64,000 bases of DNA from Poecilobothrus nobilitatus. Taxonomy: Eukaryota; Arthropoda; Insecta; Diptera; Dolichopodidae. This document shows, piece by piece, positions 10,973-23,359 of the stretch (within the stretch, counting starts at the first letter, position 1; each line of letters begins with the position of its first letter). The stretch lies in contig OX352773.1 in assembly GCA_947095535.1 (NCBI GenBank), positions 260,485,590-260,549,589 of the forward strand, given 5' to 3'. The notes below the pieces were generated by a model. It was not told the origin of the DNA and did no database searches. It was given only the letters and a program-made list of their open reading frames with translations. A program made the translations under genes and the position numbers.

Positions 10973-12957
10973 CTAGAGAGAACTGCTCGATATCGTAAAA
11001 AATCGAAGAATGTATAATGATAATCTATACAGTTCAGGAGCTCTCACTAAATATGTATTATAATATATATTTCCCTTTAATCGGATCAGAAAGTATATAA
11101 ATTCCCTTATTATTGCTTATCACACTTAACGCTAGTAAATAAAAAAATTTTTTCTCTTATTAAAACCACATTTGTTTACGTATATTAATTTAATAATATA
11201 TTAATTTTAATTTATACATACATACATAATGTATGTCAAAAATTCATTAAAAAAAATTGAAATTGAACCAAAGAGCACTTTTTATATGAAGAGATAACAA
11301 AAATCCAGAAGTAGAATAGCAAGTAAAAGATGACATCTTAAAAAACTGGAATAATTATTTTAATATCAATAAAAAAAAAATATACGAAAAAAACAATAAC
11401 CGTCACAAATCACAGGTAAAAATAATTAATATAAAATTAGTTATAAATAAACAACCATTTGAATAACATTTTTTTTTGTGAATCAGATTGCAATATTCAC
11501 CATTAAATTTTAATGTTCAGAGCGCATTTTATTCTATCTATTCATTTATAATGCTGAAAACAGGTTCAATAGTTTGTTCTTTAGTTTATACTCAGATTTT
11601 TGTCTTTTTTTTTGTGAGCAAAATAGTTAATTACTGTACAGTGTACCTAAATTAAAGCGTATAACATAGAATGTATATTTTAAATTAATAATAATTAATA
11701 AATTTTATCCACGGATATTTAAAAAGGTAATGTACATTGAAACTTTAAAAACACTTTTTAATGATAAATTCAGTTCAATGTTTGCTAAATCAACAAAATA
11801 ATTGTAAATACTTTTTTTTTTTTTTTCTTTATTTATTTATTCATTAATTTATAATAAAAATATAATTTTAAAAAAAATTAAACACATTTCAGAATTTAGA
11901 TACCTAAATATTAAAGAATATTAGTTCTCCTACATTCCTACATGATAAAATCAGTGTACCATAATATAATATCATGTATTATGAAAACTAGTTTTAGGAT
12001 TGATATAATCAATTTTCTTATTAGGCTTGCGGTACAGATTCTTCGGCAGTTAATTTTTTTTTTTTGATTTTATCATACATAACACTTTTTATATTTTTTA
12101 GCACTATCAAACTTTTAGTACTAATTTTCTTTTGGAAGTTTTTTATTTTCCCAATATGATTTCTGAAGAACAAAATATTTTTTTTAGTAAAGTTTGTTAA
12201 ATTTAAAGCATAAATCTTCAATTTTTGTCAACTAATCACAGTATTTCTTCTAGTATACCAAGAGAAATTTTAAATTCTTTAGCAGTTAAAATTATTTTAT
12301 ATAATATAAAATACAAGGAAAAACTGTTATGAAAACGCTATAACATATACAATAAGTTAAATATCGTTTTAGCTTAGGTAATTCATATCGCTTGTGATTA
12401 AGCTTTTATTTAGGTACACTTTTGTAAGAAAATATAGTTGAGAAAGAGAAACCAAAACAAAAAAAAAAAGAAATTAAAAACAAATCAGTATCTCTTAAGA
12501 CGTGATTTGAAATACTAGAGTTTGTTAATTAAGTTGACGCTGTTTAAATTTTAAATATAAATTTTTTTTTTTTTTTGTTTTTATTTTCGTTTTCTATTTT
12601 TCTTAAATTTTGTGCGTAAAAGAAAAACAAAATACTGATAATACATATTAAGTATATAATTAACAAATTAAAAAAAAATAATAAAAAAAATTGATAATAA
12701 TGTCAAAGTGACATGTGAACTTATTCGAAGAAAAATTATAAATTCGTTAAAAATAAAAGAAAAGAAAGAAAATTTTAACACTTATAAGTGATAAAAATAT
12801 TTAAGATAAAAGAATATAAATACAAGTCTTCTTTTGAATTTTAAACCGGTTTATTAGAAAGTTTTAATATTTATTTTATATTTTTAGTATGAGTTATTAA
12901 TTTGTTTTTATCATTTATTACAAAAAAGAAAACCGAAAATTCTTCAGAAAAAAGAAA
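10973..12957. other. AT-rich region upstream of modSP
   Basis: Intergenic DNA with long A and T runs and no recognised gene or repeat. It should contain the promoter and 5' UTR of the modSP gene, but no convincing TATA or initiator element, or NF-kB-type site, could be singled out by eye. Confidence 0.45.
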
Positions 12958-15162
12958 ATGATTCATTCATTAAGTTTAATATTTTATATTATTTTATGTT
13001 TTCTACTTAATTTTGTTCAATTTGGTAAGTTAAATTTTAAGTAAATATCTTTTTTATAGATAATAATTAATGTTTATACTTTGTCACTATTTTGTTATTA
13101 TTGTGAAAATTACATTTTTTAGGAGAAGCTCAACAATGTTTAACTGACCAGAAAATCTGTGATAACGGCGAATGCATTGATGAAACTAATTGGTGCGATG
13201 GTAAATTTGATTGTAAAGATAAATCAGATGAAACAACTAAATGTTTAGAAGTTAGATGTCCAAGATATACATTTCGTTGTGCTTATGGTGCATGTATTGC
13301 AACTAATTTAAAATGTGATGGAAAAAATGATTGTGTTGATGGTTCTGATGAATCAGCGCTTGAATGTTTTGGTCTTAAAATGAAAGGAAATTGTAGGTAA
13401 TTAATCAAAAAAAAAAAAAAAAAAAAATTCAATAAAAATATTTTTATTTTAAATCGTTTCATTTTTAGTGATTTTGAAGTACAATGTCAAAATTTACAAT
13501 GTATTTCTCAAGATGATGCATGTGATGGAAAACGTGATTGCACCGATGGTTCTGATGAAACTACAAAAACATGCGCAACTCAACGATGTCCTCATTACTC
13601 ATTTCAATGTGCATATGGTGGTTGCGTATCAACTAAAAAAAAATGTGATGGTAAAGAAGATTGTGCTGATGGGTCTGATGAATCAGACATTTGCGGATTG
13701 GATCGAATTGGTGGATCGAAACCAAATGGGGAAACTGATCAATCACCTAATACAAACTCTCCATCTTACTCAAATAATCAAGGTGATACGCAATGTGATG
13801 TACCAAGAAATAATCTTTTAACTCTGATAGATTCTAAAACAAATTTGATATTAAGACAAGGCACAAATGCCTCTATTTTAACATCTGTTAAATATTTATG
13901 TCCCAAAGGTGCATATTTAATTGGAAAAGAAACAAACTTTTGTAGCGGTGTTTCATGGGTAAATGATCACCCAAGATGTATAAGTAAATTTATTTTTATA
14001 ATTTTATTCATAGTTAATAATAAATATTGCTTTCAATTTATTTTAGAAATGTGTTCACCATTAGACGGTCATACAATTAAACCAGTTTGCAATTTTGAAG
14101 GAATAGGAGTTCAATGTAACAAGCCTGTAAGGGCTGGTACAACAGCTAAAATAACTTGTGAGATTATGTATGAAAAACCTAGAGATCGTCATGTCAATGA
14201 AGATTTACATTGCCAAGATGATGGAGATTGGGATTATTCACCATTTAAGTGTGAGCAGACATGTGGAGTAGTAGATGCGAAAATAGCATTCAGTGTTAAT
14301 AGTCAGGTTACTAAAGTTCATAGTGTACCATGGAATGTTGGTATATACCAAAGAAACCAAGAAGGACAATTTGAACACATATGTGGTGGTACTTTGATTC
14401 GATCCAAAATTATTATAAGTGCAGCGCATTGTTTTTGGGATTCAACAAATGCAAAAGTATTTGATAAATCAAATTATTTAATTACTGTTGGGAAATTTTA
14501 CCGTGATTTTTATGTTACAAATGAAACGGAACTTATTCAGACAAGAACACTCTCTAAAATAGATATTCCTCAAACGTAACATTCACTTTTCTTTTTGTTT
14601 TTAAATGGAATTTATATTTTGGATTTTTTGTTTTAGATTTAATGGTGCCAATTATGATTACGCAAATGATATTGCTGTTTTAACATTAAATGACCACATT
14701 AAATTTAACAACTATGTTAGACCTGCTTGTTTAACATGGAAACGTGGAAATGAACAGTATGTCACAAGTGGAATATTTGGTGTAGTTTCTGGTTGGGGAA
14801 TCACAGATGGCGGTGAATTCAGTCCGGAATTACGGTCTGTTGAATTAGAAACGATTGATGGTCAAACATGTATTAAACAAAAACTAAAACCAACTGATAA
14901 GATAGCCAATGACAAATTTTGTGTTGAAACAAGTGAAGGAAAAAATGTTTGTCAAGGTGACAGCGGTGGCGGATTTATAGTCGCAGAAAATATTAATAAT
15001 GTACAATATTACCATTTATGGGGTTTAGTTAGTAATGGTATAGTATCCCGAAAAGACGGAACAGTTCAGTGTAATTCCAATTTTATAACAAGTTTTACAA
15101 ATATTCAGTACTATGAGCATTTAGTGTCACAAGCCATAAGAAATGCTTATCAAAGGTTTTGA
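12958..15162 (+). CDS. modSP: Modular serine protease (ModSP-like), five exons
   Basis: Exons: 12958-13024, 13123-13396, 13469-13983, 14047-14575 and 14637-15162. All have GT-AG borders and matching phases and give about 636 residues, close to Drosophila ModSP. The start ATG leads a hydrophobic signal peptide (SLIFYIILCFLLNFVQFG). Next come four LDLa modules, two per exon (e.g. CDGKNDCVDGSDES), a sushi/CCP-like stretch and a Cys-rich linker (QCNKPVRAG). The S1 domain has His in SAAHCF, Asp in NDIAVL and Ser in CQGDSGG. Specificity position 189 reads Asn, so it is not trypsin-like. There is no R-IVGG activation site; the domain starts near AFSVNSQ, as in other MSPs. In insects this secreted zymogen starts the clip-protease cascade that activates Spaetzle/Toll after microbial recognition. 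It is a stand-alone gene with no visible partner. Confidence 0.9.
13984..14046 (+). other. 63-bp modSP intron, in-frame and stop-free
   Basis: The donor A|GTAAAT and acceptor TTTTAG bound 63 bp. That is a multiple of three, with no stop codon in the modSP frame. Spliced, the protein reads HPRCIKMCSPLDG, which keeps the sushi-linker Cys spacing. Unspliced, it adds about 21 hydrophobic residues (FIFIILFIV...). The splice is preferred because the inserted residues do not fit the domain. Confidence 0.75.
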
Positions 15163-15198
15163 AAAATAATAAATTGAAAATTATACTTTAATATAGAA

Positions 15199-15209
15199 AA
15201 TAAAATAAA
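15199..15209 (+). terminator. Likely polyadenylation signals of modSP
   Basis: Two overlapping AATAAA hexamers (15199-15204 and 15204-15209) lie about 37 bp after the modSP stop codon. In such AT-rich DNA the hexamer alone is weak evidence, but the position fits. Confidence 0.45.
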
Positions 15210-15324
15210 ATGTAAGACAATTTATAGAGTAAAAAATTTGAATAACTGATAAATATAGAAATTTAAATTTATTATTTAATGATTAATGTTTTGTTATTAA
15301 TTTTTGTACAAACATATAGTTCTA

Positions 15325-15600
15325 GGGATGCAATAAATTTGCCATTATATTTTGGACACTGTAAAAGGGACTTTACATCTACCGTTTAAATACAACCTTT
15401 GTATTGAAAAGACTCCTTATGATTTTTAGTTCGACTAGCTGTCATATATAACTCCAAAATTGACATAAATATATTTAGGTATACCAAATTAAGTTAGTAC
15501 ATATCTGAAATTTTGTAAAAAATTATTAAATATTATAGAAACAGCATATATCATCTTCGTGCGGGTATCCTAGAGATAACCTCAACATTCTTCCTGATAG
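15325..15600 (-). repeat. Repeat B remnant, reversed
   Basis: Read on the minus strand it resembles B. The 5'-type end is TTCGTGCGGGTATCCTAGAG (about 15556-15575, compare TTCATACGGGTATCCCAGAG reversed in B). The other end is GCAATAAATTTGCCATTATATTTTGGACAC. Most internal units are lost. Confidence 0.5.
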
Positions 15601-16728
15601 TTCAAATATAAAAATTTAATAAACAAATTAAAAATTCATTAATTATACATAGATTTCCTAAGCAACGCTGACTGGTCCTAAGCGAGATTTAATCAACAAT
15701 AATTTTGCACTTTACAAAATTGCCTTTGGAGAAAAGTAAAATAGCGAAATGTTGTATAATCGAAACATTATTTTTTTTATTTTCATAATTTATTCTGAAT
15801 AATCACTTTCATATTCTTAAAAATTTTCACACATTTCTGAAAAGACAATAAAAATATTTAAGAAAAATTTTAAGAAAAATTTTGAAAAGTCAAGGGACTT
15901 TTTATTAAGTTTTAAAAATATCCTATTATAAAAATAAGTTGTTTAACACATTATGTCATAGTATAATGTTGGAATTTTCTTTTGAGTTTGCGCAGTTGCC
16001 TAATTCTTGCAGCTTTTCTTGGTTATACAGGGTTTTTTTAAAATTGAAGAAAGTATCTTCTGATGTATCACAATTTTTTTCTTTTCTTACAATTCTAATA
16101 GAACATAGGTGATAAAAACTTTCGGTAAATTTGCGTTTTCCATTTTGCCTTGGTTTGTAAAATATAACTACATTAACACTAAGTGACATGTTGTTAATTC
16201 CATTGTCATTCTTTATCAATTTAATCTTAAATAACTGCCAGTGTGTACATTACTTTGTGGCAATTAAATAATATCTCAAATTATTGTAAATAATAAATAT
16301 CGTCAATAAAATAGAAAACATGTTTCTTAGTTAAAAATTTTGATTTATTTTGTGTTAATGATACAATAATTTTAGCCATTGCTTCACAGCAAATTCAATC
16401 AACCCTCAGTGCTATATAAATAGTGACTTCTGAGATTGTCTAATACAAATAATATTAGAATATAAATATCTAAATTATCATTTTTACTTTCAAGATTAAA
16501 CTTTTACAGTACCATATCGATTATACATCAATATTTATCTGTATTCACTTATATATATACATTCATCATGGTTATATGTGTTTTTATTAAATGCAGAACA
16601 TTTAGCAAGGATATTAAAATCCTTAAAACTTATATTTTTTTAGTTATACATTTCTCCTTCTTCCATTTTACCAGAATGTTTTTTCTGTATCCATTTCTTA
16701 AGGACTGTTGGTCAATGTTTATTCCACT

Positions 16729-18236
16729 TTTTATACCCTACACATTAAGTATAGGGTATATTAACTTTGGTATGGTGTTTGTAACCACCAAAAGGAAGCG
16801 ATGGTTAGGTATAGACATGTATATATATTCTGAATCAGGATCACCGCCGGAGTCGATTTAGCGATGTCCGTACGTCCGTCCGTCTGTACGCACGATAACT
16901 CAAAAAATAATGATGCTATCTTGATGAAATTTATACTGTACGTTAACAATGACTAAGGTAAGGCGGGGATTATAAATGGGCGAAATCGGACCATGCGTTC
17001 AAGTACCTCCCATACAACTCCCAAAACCTAATCCGCATATTTTCGAAATTAATAAAGATAGAAACTTAAAATTTTGTACGAGGGTGTGTTTTTCTGAATC
17101 CCTGATATCCCCAAAATTTGAGATGAATTGGAGTGGTTGTTCGGGTACCTCCCATACAAATCCCAAAACCGAACCAGCATATATTCGAAATTAATAAAGA
17201 TAAAAACTTCGAATTTGGTACTAGGGTGTTGTTTCCTGAATCCCTGATTTTTGCAAAATTTGAGATGAATTGGAGGAGCTGTTCGGGTACCTCCCATACA
17301 ACTCCCAAAACCGAACATGCATATCTTCGAAATTAATAAAGATAGGAACTTCAAATTTGATACGAGGCTGCTGTTTCCTAAATCCCTGATTTGCGTAAAA
17401 TTTGAGAGAAATTGGAGTGGTCGTTCGGGTACCTCCCATACAACTCCCAAAACCGAACAAGCATATATTCGAAATTAATAAAGATAGAAACTTCAAATTT
17501 GGTACTAGGGTGTTGTTTCCCGAATCCCTGATTTGTCCAAAATTTGAGATAAATTGGAGGAGCTGTTCGGGTACCTCCCATACAACTCCCAAAAGCGAAC
17601 ATGCATATCTTCGAAATTAATAAAGATAAGAACTTCAAATTTGATACGAGGGTGCTGTTTCCTAAATCCCTGATTTGCTTAAAATTTGAGATGAATTGGA
17701 GTGGTCGTTCAGGTACCTCCCATATAACTCCCAAAATCGAACAAGCATATCTTCGAAATTAATATAGATAGAAACCTCAAATTAGGTACTAGGGTGTTGT
17801 TTCCTGAATCCCTGATTTGTCCAAAATTTAAGATGAATTAGAATGGTTGTTCGGGTATCTGCCACACAACTCCTAAGACCAAACAAGCATATCTTCGAAA
17901 TTAATAAATATATAAACTTGAAATTTGATATAAGAATGTTCTACCCTGTTGATGTCTCTAAAATTTGAGATGAATTGGGGTGGTGGTCCGCGTGCCTTCA
18001 CACACTTCCCAAGACCTAACAAGCATATTTTCGAATTTAATAAAGATAGAAATCTGAAATTTTGTACAAAGGTTGTAAAAGCATTTATTTTTTAGCTTAG
18101 TTATATTAAATACCTAACTAAAATAACTTATGGATTTTTAATTTAATTTGAATTTTTTAGGTGTAGGGTATAAATAAGTCGGTTGCATCAACTTACTGTT
18201 ACTTTTACTTTTTTTTCCACATTTTGTTCACATCTA
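16729..18236 (-). repeat. Dispersed repeat C, long copy
   Basis: In the given strand it starts TATACCCTACACATTAAGTATAGGGTATA (a terminal hairpin), then the CCGTCCGT run near 16875. It ends TAGGTGTAGGGTATAAATAAGTCGGTTGCATC..., with the hairpin AAGTCG/CGACTT and CTTGTTT-like tail. The second copy is 51645-52270 in the opposite orientation. No conserved frame. The GACGGAC plus ATCGACTC end is shared with repeats A and B. Confidence 0.8.
16990..18065. repeat. ~142-bp tandem array inside repeat C
   Basis: About eight units each carry GGGTACCTCCCATACAACTC, GAAATTAATAAAGATAG and CAAAATTTGAGATGAATTGG. Unit starts fall near 17000, 17144, 17285, 17429, 17569, 17710, 17852 and 17990. The unit is not a multiple of three, so the frames on both strands drift between units and are not genes. 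The 51.6-kb copy has only about two units. Confidence 0.85.
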
Positions 18237-18239
18237 CAT

Positions 18240-19159
18240 TAATATGAATACACATATTTAAATATGTGTACAATATGTTTATGTAAATAAGTGTTATAAT
18301 ATATATATAATATATATACTACTATAATATACTATTATAATATATTGCATAAAAAATTTGATCATCAAATTGTTATGACTTATGAGGAAACGTAAAATTT
18401 AAGCAACTAAAAAACAAATAAGTATTACTTGTTTTTGTTTTGGATATTTTTAAAGTGTAAAAAATGTATAGTAGCCTTTTTAATACAAGTGTAATAAAAA
18501 TTTTTTATGTTAAAGATCGTATAGGTACATTTCAGTTTCATTAAAATTAATTTATTTTTTACTAATTGATTTATTCATAAAGGATGTGTGCTAATTATCC
18601 AAGTAAATCTATTAACTACTATAATACAGAACATAAAATGGTTGAATATTTTATGTTTTTAAAGATTAATTAATTGTATTTTATTTATTGACGATAAATA
18701 GACAAAGAACAGTTTACTAAATAAATTAAATTTTAACTTAATATACACTAAAATTTTCTTAATTATTTTTATACGCTTATATGCATAACTGAAGGGTATA
18801 ATAATTTTGCCATTACGTTTTTTACACCTTAAAGATGAAGAAATAGATATAAAAAAGTATTGCTGAGGATCGATTTAGCCATGGACGTTGAGCAGCTGTC
18901 ATACAACTCTAAATTTTATAAAAATATTTCTGTGTACTCAATTAAATCAAATGTCTGAAATTTTGTAAAAAATTATTAAATTTTATTACCCGCTTGACTA
19001 CGCTTGAACTCGAAGTTTTGTTTGAAAAAGTGAGATTTGAGTTCAAACTCAGTTTTATACTTTCGACCTATTGTTTTGTTGAAACAATCAATTATACATC
19101 AATTATACATAGGTACTTTCTTGTTTTAAAATAAATTAGAATATAATGACGAAGGTTAA
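18240..19159. other. AT-rich stretch with a small repeat B remnant
   Basis: No gene seen. The part 18790-18985 (GAAGGGTATAATAATTTTGCCATTACG...) matches the end of repeat B read backwards. A TA-rich tract at about 18296-18345 is simple sequence. Confidence 0.45.
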
Positions 19160-19859
19160 TAAAAACAAGGAATGTAAACCAACGAACATTGTTTTTAAAA
19201 GCGAACATTTCCAAAACACAATACAAAATGTTTAGAATATTGTGACTTGCACAAAAATTTGAAAATTTAAAAAATAAAATTTAAGAAATTTTTTGTAAAA
19301 ACAATAAGAAAAAATGTGAAAATAGGACTTTTCTGGAATTTTGAGAGGCTGTAAGGCCGGAACCCTATATAACTAAAAAAACCCGTTAACATACGTAAAA
19401 ATACATTACTGGAGCTAATTTTTAGGTCTTTTAGAAAAAATGTGTACAGGTGCTTAAGTTACAGATGCCTCAATTTTTCAGCCCTAATACTTCTTAAAAA
19501 GGGGGTTGTGCAAAAAAAATTTCTAAGGAAACTTATACTAATTATGAAAGTTCTTTCTTGTCTCAAAATTTCAGGTTCCTATCTAGAGGCGTGTCGGAGT
19601 TATGAAAAACGAAATTTCATGCAATATGTGCTTTTCACATAAAGGTAAATTTAAATAGTAAATTACAAAATATTGCATAATTTTGATATTGTTTTATGTA
19701 GATATAAAAATTTTCGGTCTTCTGGCGATTTAGATTGCAAAACTATTACGCAAAGCTTGAGATATATAAATCTGAAAATGGGGCTTTTTCGCAATTTTGA
19801 GAGCTGTAACTCTGGAACGCTATACAACTAAAATAAACCTTTAACACACGTAAAAATAT
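19160..19859 (+). repeat. Dispersed repeat E copy 3, left part
   Basis: It carries the E blocks ACATAAAGGTAAATTTAAATAG and CACACGTAAAAATAT, then stops abruptly at 19859 where the 12-kb TIR transposon begins. The missing continuation resumes at 31879 (ATTACTGTAGCTTTAATTTTTG). This gives the pre-insertion sequence of the target. Confidence 0.7.
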
Positions 19860-20236
19860 CGTCGTTGCGCCTGCAAAAGCCGACAAATGCTAAATTGACA
19901 TTTTTCAGGAGAAGCCAAAAACTGTTAAAAAACTGTTTATTTTAAAATTATAAGTTTTTTTCTAGAAAAAAAGTAAACAGTATTTTAGTTTTTAGTTTAA
20001 AATTTGCTATTTAGTACTTTTTGAAATAATTTTGATTATTATTTAGCTGTTATTGTAAAAAAAAGACACATAACGTACTGTTTTTTTTTTTTTTGCTTGC
20101 AAAATCCTTTATCTAACAAAGATTGCACATAACGCTTTTTGAAAAGCGGTTCAATATAGACTAAAGAATTATAAACTAATACATAGCGGATTTTATAAAT
20201 GTAAATATTGAGGAATTGATAAAATTTAATACATAA

Positions 20237-22374
20237 TCTATAATATAATACACAAGATGTTGGCGAGACCTTGCCAACATGTAAAAAAATATATTTTATA
20301 TCTATAATAAAACACTCACACTGAATGTAAACTAAACTGGCAATGATGATATTTCTGTATACTTATTTAATAATTTAAAATTTGATTACCAGAGACACAA
20401 ATCTTTGACTTAAAGTATTATCAAGAGACACAAACCGTTAATTAAAAATATAAATGAATTTAGTAAATATTATTACCAAATTTTCCACTAGAAGTATTAT
20501 CAGAAACACAAACCGTTCATTAAAAGTGAGTACAGTCAAAAAAGGTGAAGTACATACATAAAAAACACATTTTCAATAAAAATAAATTCAGCAAATTTTT
20601 AATTTTTAAATTTGACCGCCACATCCATTATGAACTGGTCGCAGCGGTAAATTAAAAATAAATTATTAATCTTCTGGTGGCGTTTTCAATATTTATTTTG
20701 AAAAAAATAAAATTAAAACACCTGAAAATGACAAGAGCAAAGTTTATAGTAAGTCTCATATTTATAAGAAAAAAATTATAGGCCGATTTTATTCTTGATT
20801 TTGTTTTCATTAGTATAAAAGCTGGTAAAAACTTCGTAATAGACCTTAAAATAGTTTTGTTTATTTAGGTTGAAATTTAGATTTTTAACATAAAACATAA
20901 CATAAAATATTCGAAATTTTTTTATTAATATAAAATTCGGCAGACCTAAATATTTATATTTCATAACAGAACTCTGGAACTTACCAAATATTATAGAAAT
21001 GGATATATTTTTCTTAAAAAAAAAAAACTAACGTAGAAAATATCATTTTAGAAGCCTTCTCTACAAAAGATCCATAATTTTGTACTAATTTATTATTAGA
21101 CCATTAATAATATTGTTAGCCGTGGAAAAAAATAAGATTTATTAATCAGATCAGATAATATAATACCAGGAATTAATGATTGAATTTCTGATAATATACA
21201 CAATATTATACACACAAGATGTTGGCCAGATCTATAATAAACCACTCACACTGAATGTAAACTGAACTGGCAATGATGATATTTCTGTATATTTATTTAG
21301 TAATTTAAAATTTTATTATTAGAGACACAAATCTTCGACTAAAAGTGTTATCAGAGACACAAACTTTTACTTTTTAAAAAGTACTTTCGACACAAAATTT
21401 AAAGCAAATTTTTAATTTTTAAATTTGACTGCCACATCCATTATGAACTGGTCGCAGCGGTAAATTAAAAATAAATTATTAATCTCCTGTTGGCAGTTTT
21501 CAAATGACTCTTTGTTTTGAAAAAAATAAAAATACTCTTAATAAAATTAAAAGACTTGAAAGTGAAAAGAGCAAAGTTTATAGTAAACCTTATATTTATA
21601 AGAAACAAATAATAGGCCGATTTTATTCTTGATTTTGTTTTCACTATTATAAAAGCTGGTGAAAGCTTCGCAGCAGACTTTAAAGTAGTTTTGTTTATTT
21701 AGGTTGGAATTTTGATTTTTTAAGCTGCATATTTGATATTATAATTTGATAACATTTGTTAACATAAAATATTCGAATTTTTTTATTAATATAAAATTCG
21801 GCAGACTTAGCTAATTATATTTCATAACAGAAATCAGAAACTTACTAAATATTATAGAAATGGATATTTTTCTTAAAAAAAAGAAAAAGTAACATAGAAA
21901 ATATCATTTTAGAAGCCTTCTCTCACAATAGATTCATAATTTTGTACTAATTTATTATTAGACCATTAAATTAAAATGCTGTCGAAAACGACCCTCACAA
22001 AAAAAAAGCCCCCAAAAATTTATGAAATTTCATTATCAGAGACATGAATCTTTTATTAAATATACCAAAGACCTCTTCCAAAGTACATTTAAATAAAATA
22101 AATTCAGCAAATTTTTTTCAAGCAAAAAAAAACAAGTAAAAGTAACAGCTGGTAACAGTAAGTCGATGCAACCGACTTATTTATACCCTACACCTAAAAA
22201 ATTCAAATTAAATTAAAAATCCATAAGTTATTTTAGTTAGGTATTTAATATACCTAAGCTAAAAAAATACATGTAATAATCCCTCCCTTAATACAGGTAG
22301 TAAGGGAGTCAGTATGATAACGTAAATGTTTTTGAATCTATAGAAATTGTGCAATTGCACAGGGGATTTTCTAG
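20237..22374 (+). mobile_element. Non-autonomous Helitron, copy 1
   Basis: It starts TCTATAATATAATACACAAG after an A. It ends with the palindrome TGTGCAATTGCACA (22348-22361), 9 nt, then CTAG followed by T. A TC start, a 3' hairpin, a CTRR end and insertion between A and T are the Helitron signature. A second copy at 48121-50606 has the same termini, which fixes the borders. It has two internal units of about 960 bp (starting near 20251 and 21213) with 'AGAGACACAAA' motifs and a 5' hairpin ATGTTGGC/GCCAACAT (20257-20280). There is no Rep/helicase gene. It is interrupted by a repeat C fragment and lacks about 430 bp present in copy 2. Confidence 0.8.
22131..22272 (+). repeat. Repeat C fragment inside the Helitron
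   Basis: It has the first ~140 bp of repeat C: AACAAGTAAAAGTAACAG, the AAGTCG/CGACTT hairpin, TATACCCTACACCTAAAAAATTC. It replaces part of the Helitron relative to the 48-50 kb copy. An extra GCTGGTAACA near the start is a small duplication. Confidence 0.7.
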
Positions 22375-23359
22375 TAAGAATAAATTAAGCAACTTTTATT
22401 AATTAATTTTCAAAATTTTTAATATTTTATTATTAATACAAAAATAACATTTTAAATTTTTGAAATTTTATTTATTATTCAGAAGGGAAAATGTAATATA
22501 TTATTTTAATGTACATATATTATTTATCAAAAGAAAGATTATCATAAAAATTATGGTGTTCTCTGTGCATAAATATTTTTAACGTTTGTAAGCTTTCAAA
22601 TTTACAATTTTTCTAAGCTCTGAGTATAATGCTTTTGGAATTTCATAAATTAATTTTTTTCGTTGCGGAAGTAAAGTGCAAGGATCTGTATGACGTAATT
22701 TATAGAAAGCTTCACCATTTTTGTACAAAAGTCCCCTTAATTCGGCAACGGTAGGGTCTCCAGATTTTTTCCCTGGGCGAATACTTTTGAAATTATAAGG
22801 AATAGCCTCGTAATTTTTAAAAAATGCTTCGACCTTGCCTTTTTTATGCAACTAATATAATCACTTGGAACATATAAAGGTGCAATACATAATTTTTCAA
22901 TTCTTGAATGCACGCTATCAACCTCCATCATTGTATGACCTTTTTCTAAAATTAATTGCTGAATCTCAATAGATTTAAATTTAGAAATATCTGCCAATGC
23001 ACTAGATAAAATCTTATTTTTATTTTGATAGCAGCATCCATCAGAAATAAATGTAATTTTTTTGTAATGTTTTACAGTAACCTTTTCAATAAAGTCAGTG
23101 ATGCAACTTACAAATTCATTAGCGGAAACACCACCAATACCCTCGTGCCAAATGTATAAGTAAACATCTTTTGTGTTATTGACATAAATTGTAAAGTTAT
23201 GTAGTTGTAGTTTTTGTTTATAGTACTGGGAAGATACTAATAGAGTTGGCAAAACCCGACACTTTTTTCGAGCTCGAGCTGGCAAGCATTTCTTCTTCCG
23301 AGCTCGGGTAGCTCGAACTACTCGAGCTTTCATGAAAGGATTTTAATTCCTACAATTTC

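Larger units (their letters stand above)
15163..16728. other. Intergenic, AT-rich, one repeat remnant
   Basis: It holds the modSP 3' UTR and a B-repeat remnant at 15325-15600. Otherwise nothing is recognised. The open frames at 15956-16219 (-) and 16568-16861 (+) show no domain or splice context. Confidence 0.45.

Noticed and set aside
16568..16861. 97-codon plus-strand frame as a membrane protein gene
   Set aside because: It runs from unique AT-rich sequence into the end of repeat C, and its hydrophobic bias is explained by T-rich codons.
17049..17734. Overlapping open frames of 60-133 codons on both strands (MGVVWEVPEQ..., KPNQHIFEINKD...)
   Set aside because: They are the same ~142-bp tandem unit read in shifting phases; the unit length is not a multiple of three and no frame persists between copies.
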